DNA of 64,000 bases from Lepiota brunneoincarnata (lineage: Eukaryota; Basidiomycota; Agaricomycetes; Agaricales; Agaricaceae): assembly GCA_023014365.1 (NCBI GenBank), contig JAEBUN010000011.1, forward strand, positions 434,001 through 498,000. The letters run 5' to 3'. The position numbers and the translations under genes are program-made. Shown here piece by piece: positions 32,434 to 43,744 of this stretch (its first letter is position 1; each line of letters starts with the position of its first letter). The notes under the pieces were generated by a model that did not search any database, was not told the origin of the DNA, and saw nothing but the letters and a program-made list of their open reading frames with translations.

Positions 32434-34485
32434 CTACAGATTATATACAAACCACGCCGACTTGTCACCGAGCCCTGGCGCTTCCTGGTTCCTCGACATC
32501 CGCGCCCTGATAGCCGCCTTCCTCCTATTCTGATCCCACAGGTAAAGCAAATTGAGCGTGCAAAACAACGCCATGATACCCGATAACACTAATAGGACAA
32601 TCGTCGCTTTGGTATACCGCGGTGGAGCACTGAGTGAACCTAGGAGCCAAGTCGCGAGGATTCCACCCGAGTTGGTCACAATAAATCCGATGGCGATGGA
32701 TGTGGCCCGTCGAATGTGGGGTGCTTCGTTATTGGCAATCCAGGTGGAGAGGGTTGGTGCTACCACAGTAGGTTCCTGGAATTGAGAGAAAGAGGGAGCC
32801 GTATTGGATAGTGTGCTTTGCGGAGCCTGGTGCATGTGTAACAGTAGTCATCGATTAAGTTTGAAGCGAGTTTAATTCTGCGGATGTTACATACCCAGGA
32901 AGAGAGCGAAGCCAATAGCACACAATATTGAGGAGAATATGGCGATAAGTCCACGGCAATGGTAGGCGTCGGAGATGTATGCCAGAATGGTAGCAACTAA
33001 CAAACGCGCGTCAGTCAGGTACACCACGCAGCAACAAGAAGGGTTCGAAGAAGCACAGACAGGACAGGCGGGAATCATCTCAATTACCATGCCAGCTCGG
33101 GCGTGGGGACTGATACGTACCAACGAAGGCCGCTGCGAATGGTGGTACCGTCATAAGTTGGGCACGGGCAGCGGTATATCCGAGGCCTTGCATGATTGAT
33201 GGGGCGAAGCTGAGGGAACGCTGTCATCGGGAGGTGGTTCTTGAAAATGAGGTAGAGAATCACTGACTATGCGAGACCAAGAAGAATAGCTCCTGGACGC
33301 AGAAAAATAATCGAATAAGCTCTATTTAACACCCAGGGTTTGGGCTGCTCACCATCACAAAAGAGGGGACAGAGACCAGCCAGACTTGTGGAAGTGTGAA
33401 TGCCTTCCCGACTTCACGCCAGCTGAAGGAATCCGTCTCTTTATTTTGTCCAGTAGCTCCGTCCTCCTTCAACTTCGCGATTACATACTCCTTCTCCTTG
33501 TCATTGAAGAAGTAAGCATGCGCCGGACTTCTCGGGAGGAGGAAGAAGGAGATGAGGCCGAATAGGAAGGTGAAAAGACCTTCCAAAATGAAGATCCAGC
33601 ACCATCCTGCCTTTCCACCAACGCCGTCGAGGTTGATGATTCCAAAGGCGAGTAGACCAGAGAACGCCCCGGACAATGAAGCGGCTTGGAAGAACGCAGA
33701 AACTCTGGAGAACCATCAGCTTAGCCCGACGAACCGACCTCGGTAATTTACCTCCACTGAAGTCTTTGCCGCGGGTAGAAGAAAGAAAGATAGAGAACGA
33801 GGCCAGGGAAGACGCCACCTATGGTCTAACTAGTACGACAAGTTCGGAAATGGGTGGTGTAAAGTGACCTTCTAGCAATCCAAGGAAGAATCGGCAGGCC
33901 AGCAGTCCACGGTAGGTTTGAACAACACCTGCTGAAGGGTTGAATCATGTTTGGCTTGCGCACACGCGCGGGTACCTACCCTGTAGAGTCGTCACAACAC
34001 CCCAAAGTGTCAGCATGGTCGGCAGCGTCAGATTAGGTCCGATTGCCTGGAAAGAGCTGGTTACGGTCGAACCTGAAACAGAATCCTGGCCTCTCACCTT
34101 GAGCAGTAGATTCGACGGCAACTCCGCTAAAATATAAGGCACATAGGTCACCGTCAGAGCAATACTATACTCCTTGTTGGACATATTCAAGTCTGTCTGG
34201 AGGCCAGCAACGCGAGCATTTCCTAGATTTGTACGATCCTGGGACAGGGAGTCAGCTCCACCCCCGAGTCAGACTCGCACGGACGCTTAACATACGCACC
34301 AGAAATGATAGGAAATGGAACATGGCCACCACGGGTAAAATGAAGAGGTCTAGCTTTCTCCATACACGGTTCTCCATTGCGTCGTCGAGAATAGGCGAAT
34401 CGCTCCCGTGGAACGTGTCGTCGTGTCTCCCAGAGTCACTATGAACGCGTTTTTCTGAGGACGGGGGCGATGGTGTTCTTTCCAT
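32434..34485 (-). CDS. MFS transporter (anion:cation symporter family), tandem copy 1
   Basis: Twelve-segment plasma-membrane permease of the fungal ACS/allantoate-nicotinate permease type; the substrate cannot be told. The start at 34,485 gives MERTPSPPSSEKRVHSDSGR and a cytosolic head; an upstream in-frame TTG is not used. The first membrane exon ends SFL and splices to DRTNLGNARVAGLQ, the family's loop motif. Then SNKEYSIALTVTYVPYILAE, PTMLTLWGVVTT, YRGLLACRFFLGLLEG, VFPGLVLYLSFFYPR, GWCWIFILEGLFTFLFG, FLLPRSPAHAYF, FTLPQVWLVSV, ATSIAIGFIVTNSGGILATW and a cytosolic tail ending WFVYNL. About eight short introns. No disabling change seen, so this is the reference copy for the other two. Confidence 0.85.
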
Positions 34486-35205
34486 GCTAGCAATATTAAC
34501 CGTCAACCGAAGGCAGCAGTGGGAGGAAAGAGCAAAATGGCTGGGGTTATTATATCAATGCCGTCAAACTTATGGCTCTGCACCGCAACGAGCGCTTCTG
34601 CGGTTCGGAACCTTATCATCTTGACCAATCCATGCCAACTTTTTCCGGACACGAAAGAAGTGTCCATCACGTGTATATCTTTCGTGTGTTTTTATCCTTC
34701 ACTTAAGTAATTGCTGTTCTCATGGCATGCGTAGAAGGAAGGCAGGCTCATCAATGATTCACTCGCGGCTGCCGAGGCGTGGAGACACCAATAACAGATA
34801 CCCGCATTCTATGAGCTACAGGAATTTCGCCTTCCCTAGGCTCCGACTACCCTGGAGCCTCTTATCCGCCACCAGCCAAGGACCGATAAGGTAGGACAAC
34901 CAAAGCGCTACATTTTGCCTGATAGATATGCGCATTCCGCTCTTCCAAACCCTTACTTTGAAACAATTAGCTTCTTGAAGAATACGTGATGCGATGTGCC
35001 CTCAATAAATTTTATGTAGCCCTGTGCTTTACTGTACGAGATGGATAATAGTAAACTGCAGCGAACTGCTCGGCCTGGGACCTATCGGAGCAAGTGCAAT
35101 ATACAGTCGTTGACGGTGAGGCGGATTGTGCATAATGCAAAAATCGGCGAATGCTTCATTGGGGATTTTGACCATTTGGATTCGGCACGAGAGCCCCAAA
35201 CCAGC
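34486..35205. other. Spacer between tandem transporter copies
   Basis: No gene. Parts recur downstream: the AGCGAACTGCTC segment at about 35,057-35,080 has a twin at about 62,130-62,150, and the cytosine-rich promoter-side segment at 34,590-34,720 resembles about 58,220-58,380 and 61,490-61,640. The whole transporter unit, not only the coding part, was duplicated. Confidence 0.5.
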
Positions 35206-35836
35206 CTACATATTCTCCCGCACCCCTTCAAGCGAAAAATTCATTCGCTCACCCAGGTGAAGAGTCAAGGAAGCAAACAAGAACTTATAACTTTTATAGA
35301 TTATACACGAACCACGCCAACTTGTCACCAAGTCCTGGCGCTTCCTGACTCCTCGACATCCGTGCTCTGACGACCACCTTCCTCTGAATCTGATCCCACA
35401 AAGCAGATTGAGCGCGCAAAATATCATCATAACTGAGAACACCAATAGGACAATTGTGGCCTTGGTGTACCTCTGCGGAGCACCGAGTGAATCTAGGGGC
35501 CAGGTTGCTTGGATTCCACCAGAGTTAGTGATAATAAATCCGATGGCAATAGATGTCGCCCGTCGAATATGGGGTGCTTCGTTATTGGCAATCCACGTGG
35601 AGAGAATTGGTGCTGCGACATAGGTTCCTGGAATTAAGAAAAAGAGGGACCCATATTGGATATTATTCTTCGAGGAGCCTGGGATTTTACTAGGCATCGG
35701 GTTTAATCAAGCTGACGTAGGTCTGCTTATGTCACTTACCCAGGGGGAGAGCAAAACCGATACTTAGTACACGGTATTGAGGAAAAAATTGCAACAAATC
35801 CACGGCAGCTATAGGCGCCAGATATGTAGGCAGAAA
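35206..35836 (-). pseudogene. MFS transporter copy 2, C-terminal part (disrupted)
   Basis: Matches the last exons of copy 1 (IRRATSIAIGFIITNSGGIQ; LSTWIANNEAP) but the tail is frame-shifted after LLCGIRF. Homology runs through GATATGTAGGCAGAA at 35,821-35,835 and then stops at the left end of the inserted retrotransposon. The N-terminal part lies 20.7 kb away at 56,565-57,896. Confidence 0.88.
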
Positions 35837-36010
35837 CGGGGCACCTGGCAAGGCATCGGGCCAGGTGCTGATTCTTGCGCGAGGGCAGACATGTGACGCG
35901 GTCACAACTACGGGGGAACTCCCCCCCTTCACTCCTACTCCCACCTCGCTACCCGTTTTCGATTTCACACGTACACCACACACTAGCCAGCGCCCTTTTC
36001 AAAAAACATC

Positions 36011-36688
36011 ATGCCGAGACAACCTCGACCTTTTACTCGGCGTGTGAGCGCAATGCCCAAACGAGACCTGGTTTCCCTAGCTCGCCGACTCCAACTTGAC
36101 CAACAGCTCACCAACAATGGCACCGTCATCCAACTTCGCAACGCCATTAACCAGCACCTACAAACACACCCAGAATTGGCACAAGACCCAACATATCAGG
36201 GTCTATACCCAGTACGCAACAGAACTTGCCAAGTCCCTGTTCCTGGCCCCTACAGACCTAGAACTCACTCCCCGTCAACTGAATCAGAATGGCCCACATG
36301 GAATGGTATTCAATCATCACCTAGAACATCACTACCACCATCACCACCACCACCATCATCACCACCAAGAACACCAAACCGACCTCTCCAACCACCCTCC
36401 ATCAACCCTCCTCCCCAGCCTCTCAACAGCTGGAACCAAAACTTTATCAATGATCAGAACCCCCCAAACATACCATCCCCACTGAATACCCCCCAACCAC
36501 AACAAAATACCCCACAGCCACATCCAAATACTCCCCAAGCACAAGAGAATACACAACAACAACAGATACACATAGCCCAACTACAACAAAACTGCAGTAA
36601 GCCCTCTTTTCAACCCCCCCCCCCCTCCCCTCCTCCCATCCTTCCTTGCGCATTGTCATTTTCAATGGCCAGACCTTTACAAACCTGA
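36011..36688 (+). CDS. Retrotransposon ORF1, gag-like
   Basis: ATG-started 225-residue frame. The N-terminal 65 residues form a compact SAP-like helical segment (KRDLVSLARRLQLDQQ; NGTVIQLRNAINQHL), which would suit nucleic-acid binding. The remainder is Pro/Asn/Gln-rich low complexity (a CCACCATCA-rich tract at about 36,325-36,370). The position, first ORF of the element, suggests gag. The family assignment is inference. Confidence 0.6.
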   Translation: MPRQPRPFTRRVSAMPKRDLVSLARRLQLDQQLTNNGTVIQLRNAINQHLQTHPELAQDPTYQGLYPVRNRTCQVPVPGPYRPRTHSPSTESEWPTWNGIQSSPRTSLPPSPPPPSSPPRTPNRPLQPPSINPPPQPLNSWNQNFINDQNPPNIPSPLNTPQPQQNTPQPHPNTPQAQENTQQQQIHIAQLQQNCSKPSFQPPPPSPPPILPCALSFSMARPLQT

Positions 36689-36901
36689 CCAAATTCCTTT
36701 CCTGAGTTCATATATTCATGATGCTTCATGGGCCTTACATACCCAAATACCTATGGGTACATACACACCAGTCTCCCCAATCATTAGGGGTTGACACATA
36801 TGAACCATCACATTCACCCTTTTACTCACTATTGGTCTATGCACCAAAGTCCCAAATGGTTCAATACCAACTTCTACTGGTCCCCATACCTTAATTACAT
36901 A

Positions 36902-36936
36902 GCCCCCCCCCCCCCCCCCCCCCCCCTTTTTTTTTT
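36902..36936. repeat. Poly-C / poly-T homopolymer tract
   Basis: About 25 C followed by about 10 T inside the untranslated part of the retrotransposon. Such tracts are prone to length error in sequencing. Confidence 0.9.
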
Positions 36937-37131
36937 ATATACCCAGGGCCTAAAAGGCGATACACCTATGGGATTATTCATACTATAATTCGAATGGCCT
37001 AATAATCCCTTCCCTGTACCTCCTTGTTGTCCTGCCACATTAATGCGGACCAGATACTTTCAACATCATGATTGTTTACCTCTACAAAACTATTATCCTA
37101 AATTATAAATGAAAGAACTCACCAAACCAAC

Positions 37132-37695
37132 ATGACAGACCACCTCATCATAGACCCCTTTGCCCAAGAGCGTCACACTGAGAACCCCCCACAGATGCTA
37201 CCACAAAAGGGACATCCTTGCATTATCTCAGGCTTCACAGGGAAGGCCTCTCCCTTTATCATCCCAGAAACTATACAGGCCAAAATACGAAAAGGCTGGA
37301 ACAAACATCTTTCCCTAACATACCTCACCAACAAGAACTGTACCCCTGGTTGTGACCCCATATCCACCAACCCTGAATATACAGTCAACAATAACACCGG
37401 TGTCCTCCTATCTGTAGATAAACCATTGAATGACATGAATGAACATGGACTTTCATTTGACAAATGGCACCAGGCTTGGCCCTGTCTTTTAGATCTCCTC
37501 CATTTATACATCCCAGACATCCATACAGCCTGGAGCCAGCACTTCCAGCAAATTTTAACCACCTCAGACCGTGCTGCCAAATGGGACTCTTGGCGAGAAT
37601 ATGACATCACTGTCAGAAGGCAGTCCATCATCCTCCCAATTGATCCCACCCTCTTCCATTGCAAGATCTGGGATGATGTCACTTCCAAACCCTAA
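37132..37695 (+). CDS. Retrotransposon gag-like continuation (second ORF)
   Basis: 188-codon frame with ATG (MTDHLIIDPFAQERHTENPP) ending at TAA. It contains Trp- and charge-rich sequence (DKWHQAWPCLLDLLHLYIPD; RAAKWDSWREYDITVRRQSI) like the capsid region of DIRS-type elements that precedes RT. It is separated from ORF1 by about 440 bp of broken frame, so ORF1 and this segment may once have been one gag. It shows no recognised enzymatic motif. Confidence 0.55.
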   Translation: MTDHLIIDPFAQERHTENPPQMLPQKGHPCIISGFTGKASPFIIPETIQAKIRKGWNKHLSLTYLTNKNCTPGCDPISTNPEYTVNNNTGVLLSVDKPLNDMNEHGLSFDKWHQAWPCLLDLLHLYIPDIHTAWSQHFQQILTTSDRAAKWDSWREYDITVRRQSIILPIDPTLFHCKIWDDVTSKP

Positions 37696-38000
37696 CTCAT
37701 TGAGCATTACAAATTGTTCGAAATGATCTAGTAAATAAGTCCATGTTGAAACAAGCTCAAGAGGGTGGATAAACGGCAACGTATATTGGCAAGAGCAAAA
37801 CAACAGCAGGGTGGGGAGTAAACAGACAAGGGTATCTACTCATAGACTAGGTGCATATATTCTAGCTACGGCGTGGCATCCGTGAGGCAGTCATGTGATC
37901 TTGGAAGTCAGCATTCCATCAGTTTGCTGAAATCACCAATTCCTACAGTCCACCCCCCAAAGAGGCTCACCATCAAAATATACCCCTTATATAACTCAAA

Positions 38001-39323
38001 GTGATCCATCTACGCAATTTCCACAAACAAATTGGAAGTCTCCACACTGTTGTTTTCTCTGCAGGGACTGAAATCATGCATCATGACAATGTACAGCTAC
38101 CATGCTCATCTCTGGAAAACCATTGGTCCTCCAAATGGGACCTGATGGAAAACGCTGAGATTCCAAAGGAAAAACATATTGTTTTTCATGGAATGGTATC
38201 TCAGGATGCTGAGGTGGATGTAATTGCACCCAAGGAGATCACAGATGCAGCCTCTGTCAAGGACCTGGACATGGAGCACAATCGTGCAACCTCATCTGAT
38301 TTCTTACTGATCTCAACCCCACTTCATGCATATGCCTGGGAGAGAGAACTTCGTATAGCAAACCTGTTCCATATCTTTTCTGATGTACCATATAGTATCT
38401 CACATGGTTTTGACATGGGAGTCCAATTGAAAATACTACATACCTTTACTCCACTTAATCACGTGTTGGCCTGCAACAATCCCCAAGTAATTGAGAGTCA
38501 CCTCAAAAAAGAGCTTCAGGCAGGCTGCTACATAGGACCCTTCTCTCGTTCACAGCTCAAGCTAATCATTGGTCCCTTCCGTACCTCTCCTTTTGGAACT
38601 GTACCTAAATCCAACTCAACTGAAGAGTTCCACATAATCCAAGACCTATCCTATCCACAAGATGACCCATCTCATACTTCAGTCAATGCCGAGATTGACC
38701 CTGACCAATTCCCATGTGACTGGGGAACCTTCTACCAGATATATGAGATCATTCACAATGCCCCTCCCAATTCCCAGGCTGCCACAATGGACGTTGATGC
38801 CACCTTCCGCTGCTGTCCCATTATTCCTGAACAACAGCCACACTTCATAACCCAATGGAACAATCTCTTCTACATTGATCATAATGCCCCTTTTGGGGCA
38901 TCCAGCTCAGGAGGAATTTTTGGCTGCCTAGCAGACGCCATGACAGCCCTAATCAGGCACTACACAAATTCACCTTGCGAGAACTGGGTAGATGACTTTG
39001 TCCTCTTTCGCTTTCCCCTCCCAACAACAAACTCAGAAGAACCCCCACATTACAAATATGACCTCACCACCATCTATCAATTGGCAGAAACCCTGGGATG
39101 GCCCTGGAAACCATCCAAAACACATCCTTTCAATGCCCAATTCAAGTACCTTGGATTCATATGGGATCTCAATGCCAAGACCATAGAAATTCCGGAACAT
39201 AAGAAAAACAAATATATACAGAAGCTGTCACCATGGCAGGTACCAAAACCCTGCTCACGAAAAGAGACTGAATCCATCCTCAGCACTTTAGTCCACTGCT
39301 CACTAGCCCTTCCTGATGGCTGA
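38001..39323 (+). CDS. DIRS/Ngaro-type reverse transcriptase
   Basis: Continuous 440-codon frame. RT motifs: PFRTSPFGTVPKSN, FHIIQDLSYP, MDVDATFRCCPI (motif A with catalytic Asp), HNAPFGASSSGG (motif B) and WVDDFVLFRF (motif C with the Asp pair), then the thumb-like FKYLGFIWD. The frame stops at a TGA (39,321-39,323), but the same frame continues into RNase H, so the stop is a mutation inside a longer protein. Confidence 0.9.
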   Translation: MIHLRNFHKQIGSLHTVVFSAGTEIMHHDNVQLPCSSLENHWSSKWDLMENAEIPKEKHIVFHGMVSQDAEVDVIAPKEITDAASVKDLDMEHNRATSSDFLLISTPLHAYAWERELRIANLFHIFSDVPYSISHGFDMGVQLKILHTFTPLNHVLACNNPQVIESHLKKELQAGCYIGPFSRSQLKLIIGPFRTSPFGTVPKSNSTEEFHIIQDLSYPQDDPSHTSVNAEIDPDQFPCDWGTFYQIYEIIHNAPPNSQAATMDVDATFRCCPIIPEQQPHFITQWNNLFYIDHNAPFGASSSGGIFGCLADAMTALIRHYTNSPCENWVDDFVLFRFPLPTTNSEEPPHYKYDLTTIYQLAETLGWPWKPSKTHPFNAQFKYLGFIWDLNAKTIEIPEHKKNKYIQKLSPWQVPKPCSRKETESILSTLVHCSLALPDG

Positions 39324-39947
39324 TCTTGCCTACCCACCATATCTCATTTTGCAGCTTCCTTCAATGGAAAATCACACTTCTCAAGGTGGACCCCGGATTC
39401 GGCCATTACCCATGATATCTGATGGTGGATAACTCATTTGCAGTACCCCTTTTGTGGTTCACCAATACTCACACCACCCCCACTGTCCAGTACCGAATTT
39501 TGGGTAGACACATCCACCTCCTGGGATATTGGTGTGATCCTAGATAAAGAATGGGACTCCTGGAAGCTAGCTGAGGGATGGGACAAACATCCTGCCCAGA
39601 AAATTGGATGGGCTGAGATCATTGCAGTTGAATGTGGCCTCAGATTAGCGGTCCACAGAGGCTACTTGAATTTGCACCTTACTGTCAAATCAGATAATAC
39701 TGGTGTCATAGGGGCAATTCAAGGCAGGAAATCCAAGAACCCGGAACACAATCTAGTCTTACAACAAATCACCACATTCCTCCGTACATACACACTATGG
39801 ATCTCACCCCTTTACATTCCTTCCAATTCTAACTTAGCAGATAAACCCTCCCAAGGAATCCCTATCAACCAACTCACTTGTTCATCAGATACCATTTCCC
39901 TCCCTGACATTTTAACACCCTTTTTAATACCCCAACCACTTCTATAA
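39324..39947 (+). CDS. DIRS/Ngaro-type RNase H
   Basis: Same frame as RT after the TGA at 39,321; another TGA lies at 39,419-39,421. RNase H-like landmarks are FWVDTSTSWDIGVIL, WAEIIAVECGLRLAVHRG, VKSDNTGVIGAIQGR and SNLADKPSQG, supplying the Asp/Glu/Asp catalytic residues. It ends at a TAA; a degraded linker precedes the recombinase. Confidence 0.85.
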
Positions 39948-40144
39948 AATTTGTGTCCTCTCACAATAACAGATTACCTAATCATATACCTGAGAAAACT
40001 AAAAACACTCACACCAACTCAATACCTTGAACCAAGCACCAAATGCCAACATGTCAGACACCCTGAAACGCAATACCTATTGCCCGTCTCACACATACCC
40101 CTAGGCAACTTGAACCCTTATCTCCTACACAATTAACCCCCTCC

Positions 40145-40396
40145 ATGCAACATAAAATTAACCTAGCACTACAACACAGCTGGGCCTCATCCACGCTCAA
40201 AACATACACGTCAACAATACAACAATTCCTTAAATTTTGCAACAGGGAAAACATCCCACAACAACAACACATCCCATCCCCGGAAATCCTATTATGTGCC
40301 TTCACAGCAGATGGAATCGGACACACATCTGGCAACACGGCTTGGAAAAAGATTGGAGCCATCAAAGCATGGCATTTAGCTAACAACTGGACACGG
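40145..40396 (+). CDS. Tyrosine recombinase, N-terminal part (cut by gypsy element)
   Basis: The core-binding (SAM-like) helical domain of a phage-integrase-type recombinase: SWASSTLKTYTSTIQQFLKF, ILLCAFTADGIG, NTAWKKIGAIKAWHLANN. Cut at 40,396 by the Ty3/gypsy insertion. The frame resumes at 55,016-55,020, where CAGCATGGGAGC continues the same protein. Confidence 0.88.
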
Positions 40397-41697
40397 TGAT
40401 ATGCTGATTTCACGCCTATACATGAATTCTGTACTCCGGAATGATTCTCTACATAGAATCATTGGCTATATCATTAAAGAACTCTATAGAGGATTGGTAC
40501 TATATCCTGTAGTAGCCAGTTCAACCGAACTGAGGATATTTGAGCCTCGGAAGTGTTCAAACCAGCTCATTATCACTAAGCTTAGTGAACCAAGCTATCA
40601 GAACACTCTCCGGAGGGATTCAGGACTCTACATAGTCTATCGAGTATACCCCGGTCGCATCAAGGGACCTTACGAGCAGTTTTCTGATGAACCCGAATGC
40701 GTTTGAACATAAAAGAATGTACCTAGTGGCTGTCACAGGCGTATTATGTCTATAGCGAGTTCAATAATGATGACCGGACCACGGAATGGAACGTCCAATG
40801 TTCGGGAGGCAATACCCGATGCCCAAAACCCTAGAAATATCAAAGACTCCTAATTAACAAGTGCTTTGTGGGTCCCGGCACTTCAGCATTCTGCTTAACT
40901 GAGATTAATTACAACGGATCAAGGGATTGTCCATCCGCTATACATTCCAATCATAATTGATCTGGAAACTTAACGCGCTTGCGTGGATGCAGAATAATGC
41001 AGACGAGCACAGAACACGTCTAGCTGGATTGCCATTCGTTAATCAGAGAAAAACCCATAACCCAGGGTGAGGTAGAAATGCTGCCGAACCTTCCAAAATG
41101 TTCTACAGTGCCTGTAACAATTAAGCTTATTGTTTTCTATTTCATATTTACTATCTCTCGTATGTATCTAAACAATATAAATACGGTTGCACTTGTTTGT
41201 GGAGAAGCAAGAGGTCTCACCCCTGCTTCCACATGCAAGTCTGCGAGCCGTGATCAAGAACGGTTTCAGAGGGCTATTTAGTGTGCATCGTTAAGTGTGA
41301 TTTCTTCAGTCGTCGACCAACCCAGAGACAGAGACAGAGACCAGAGTTCAGAGTTTAGAGTTCCAGAGTGCTAGAGACAGAGACAGAGACAGAGACCAGA
41401 GTTCAGAGACCAGAGACCAGAGACCAGAGACCCAGCACTTTGAATTGACAGGGATTGTCCTTTCATTGCTGCACCGTACGGCTAAGATAACTTCAACGGC
41501 TGTTTGTTAACCTCTAAAAACACTACTCTCTTGAATTTCACTGTCAGAACGCACCCCCAGAACACCCTAAAAGACAAAACTGTTCATTATCTATCTCATT
41601 CCACTTGTATTAGCTTAAGCTTATCGAATTGCGGCTAAGCTTAGTGAAAACAAGCCCACTATCTATATTAAAACCTACGAAAGTTTCTACCTTTTCA
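40397..41697 (+). repeat. Gypsy 5' LTR
   Basis: 1,301 bp. It has about 55 bp more than the 3' LTR in an AGAGACC-type minisatellite at about 41,323-41,432 (repeat units CAGAGA, CCAGAG). It contains four TAAGCTTA octamers (40,578; 41,122; 41,616; 41,636). Confidence 0.95.
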
Positions 41698-41699
41698 TC

Positions 41700-41717
41700 T
41701 GGAGCCCACCGCGAGGG
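41700..41717 (+). promoter_or_regulatory. Putative gypsy primer-binding site
   Basis: TGGAGCCCACCGCGAGGG begins two bases after the LTR end. TGG is what a tRNA 3' CCA would pair with. I could not assign the tRNA. Confidence 0.5.
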
Positions 41718-42262
41718 GGGTTTTCAGTTGAATTTCACGAGACAAACACCAAAAGACTTGGACACTGGCCCGCCTTTCACCTGCAAAGCAGAAAAAGGTT
41801 CAAGCAAAGACCGTAAAGTCACCCAAAACATCCTTCGAGAACAGTCTCAGGAAGGTCGACCCCCCAAAACAGAGAACTACTCGGAATTCCAATCGTCCAG
41901 AAGGTTCTGAAGGCCTCATCGCCGCTAGTACCTCTCGAAAGCGAAAAGATCCCGTTAACTCTTTAGCTGTGAACACAGCGAGTGGTTCAGCAGTTGCAGT
42001 ATTGAGAGAAGTCGCACCGCCAACCTCTACTGCTCCCAGAATTACTATAAGGCTTTCAGCCTCAGCTCGCAACATAGCGCATATTCTGCACACCGAAAGC
42101 CAGGATGGTCAGACCGTTCCTACCCTAAGCTTAGCGTTTACAAACCAAAACTTGTTTCATACAAACCCTCCTGGTGCCTCTACAGTACCACAGATATCAC
42201 AGTCAACTCCGACTGTACAGACAAACCAAACTACGCCGTCTACGACGACTACAGCTAGTAAA

Positions 42263-43744
42263 ATGGGACACGAGCATATGCCAATTCCCTTTAGCAATAA
42301 TGCTCCCAGATGGGATGCATCAAAACCACAGACATTGAGAAATTATCTTTGGACGCTTGAATGGCTCTTCACGATAACAAAGATGACGGACGATGCAGAA
42401 AGGATAAATTGGGCAGTGTCATATGTGGACCAGGATATTCATGAAGAGTGGATGAGTTTTGCGGAGTTCCCAGCAGGAAGCTGGACAGGCTTCATAGAGA
42501 GATTGAAGAAAGAGTATCCCGAGACTGTGGCAGCCGAGCAGGGCTCAGTACGACAATTGAGGGAACTCTGCACAGAGAGTAGAGGCATTGCGATGAATGA
42601 GGAGCATAGAGTCTTGGACTTCAAAAGGCGATTCATTCTAGAAGCAGAGAAGTGCCTGAAGTCGCTGGCGGTAGTCTCGAACTGAGAGCTAGTCGAGTTA
42701 TTTACGAGCGCACTGGACTCTGTGTTCCAGGACATACTCAATGCGAGATTAGCGATCACCGGGGCGCATAGAACCACGAGTGACAGGTCGGCACTAACTG
42801 CGAAGGATTTACACGAAGAGGACCCCTATGATTGGAGGATCGTCGTGGATAAAGCCATCGAAATTTCGATTGGCAAAACACTTATGCGATCCCTTCATCA
42901 GGATTCAAGGCCGGTGAACTTGGCATCAATGAGCCATCCACCTGCAACGTCCGGAACAGGGACTTATGACCCTGTAGTAAAGCAAGAGCTGCAAAGCTTA
43001 AAACAGAAGTTTCAGGATGAAGTCTCACAGATGGCAGGCGGTCTCGCTGAGCTTAAGGACCTCATGAATATCCAGGGGCATACTTTAAAATCATACTTAG
43101 AGAGTTTGGCGAAAGAAGGACATAATCATGCCGGTTATAATCACGCTCAGAGGAATACCGGAAGTGGGTCGGGAGGGTCGCTTTCCGACCGCAAGTGTTT
43201 CTACTGCTGGTTATTAGGGCATAGTTGGTTATTCTGCCTGGACATGGAGGCAGATAAACAAGCTGGCCGAATTAGAGTCGAAGGGAACAAAATATATATG
43301 GGAGATGGCTCGAGTATCCCTCGAGGAGAAGGGCCTATTAAAGAGAAAGTGGCAAAGTACTATGCGACAAAGGGACAACTCTTCGTTCAGATACCAGAAC
43401 TGCCGGAGGTTGAGCCTGAGTTACCGCAAGTGCCAACGTCAGCGGTGTTTGCACAGAGAGCGTTCCCAAGGTCAGAAAACCAAAGGTCACCAGCGGAAGA
43501 AGAAGTCCGCCATCTGAAGCAGTGCATGGAAATGTTGGAGACAGCTGCCATCCACGCCAGGAGTGCCCCAAAGGTTAAGCTTATGACCAGAAAGGATGAT
43601 AATGTCGAGATACAGTCTTTGGCCGAGCAATTGGCCCAGATACAGGCTAAGCTTAGTGGTTTGACGGATGGTATGCCCTCGGCAAGCCAGTATTTGGACA
43701 CCAGGAGTGGCGCAAAGACTTGGAACTTGGAGTTGGGTTTCTAA
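42263..43744 (+). CDS. Gypsy gag, interrupted by one TGA
   Basis: The first ATG in the frame is at 42,263 (MGHEHMPIPFSNNAPRWDAS). Capsid region: LRNYLWTLEWLFTITKMTDD, WMSFAEFPAGSWTGFIERLK. A TGA at 42,683-42,685 interrupts, and the same frame continues to TAA at 43,742 with ELVELFTSALDSVFQD, a coiled segment and a CCHC knuckle (CFYCWLLGHSWLFC, spacing C-x2-C-x4-H-x4-C). Gag coats the RNA and builds the particle. The frame is open upstream to about 41,739 but has no earlier ATG. Confidence 0.88.

Noticed and set aside
40401..40706. 101-codon frame in the gypsy LTR (also at 53,795-54,079)
   Set aside because: Conserved only because both LTRs are near copies. Unlike the L698 frame it has no start near the edge, and its composition looks random.
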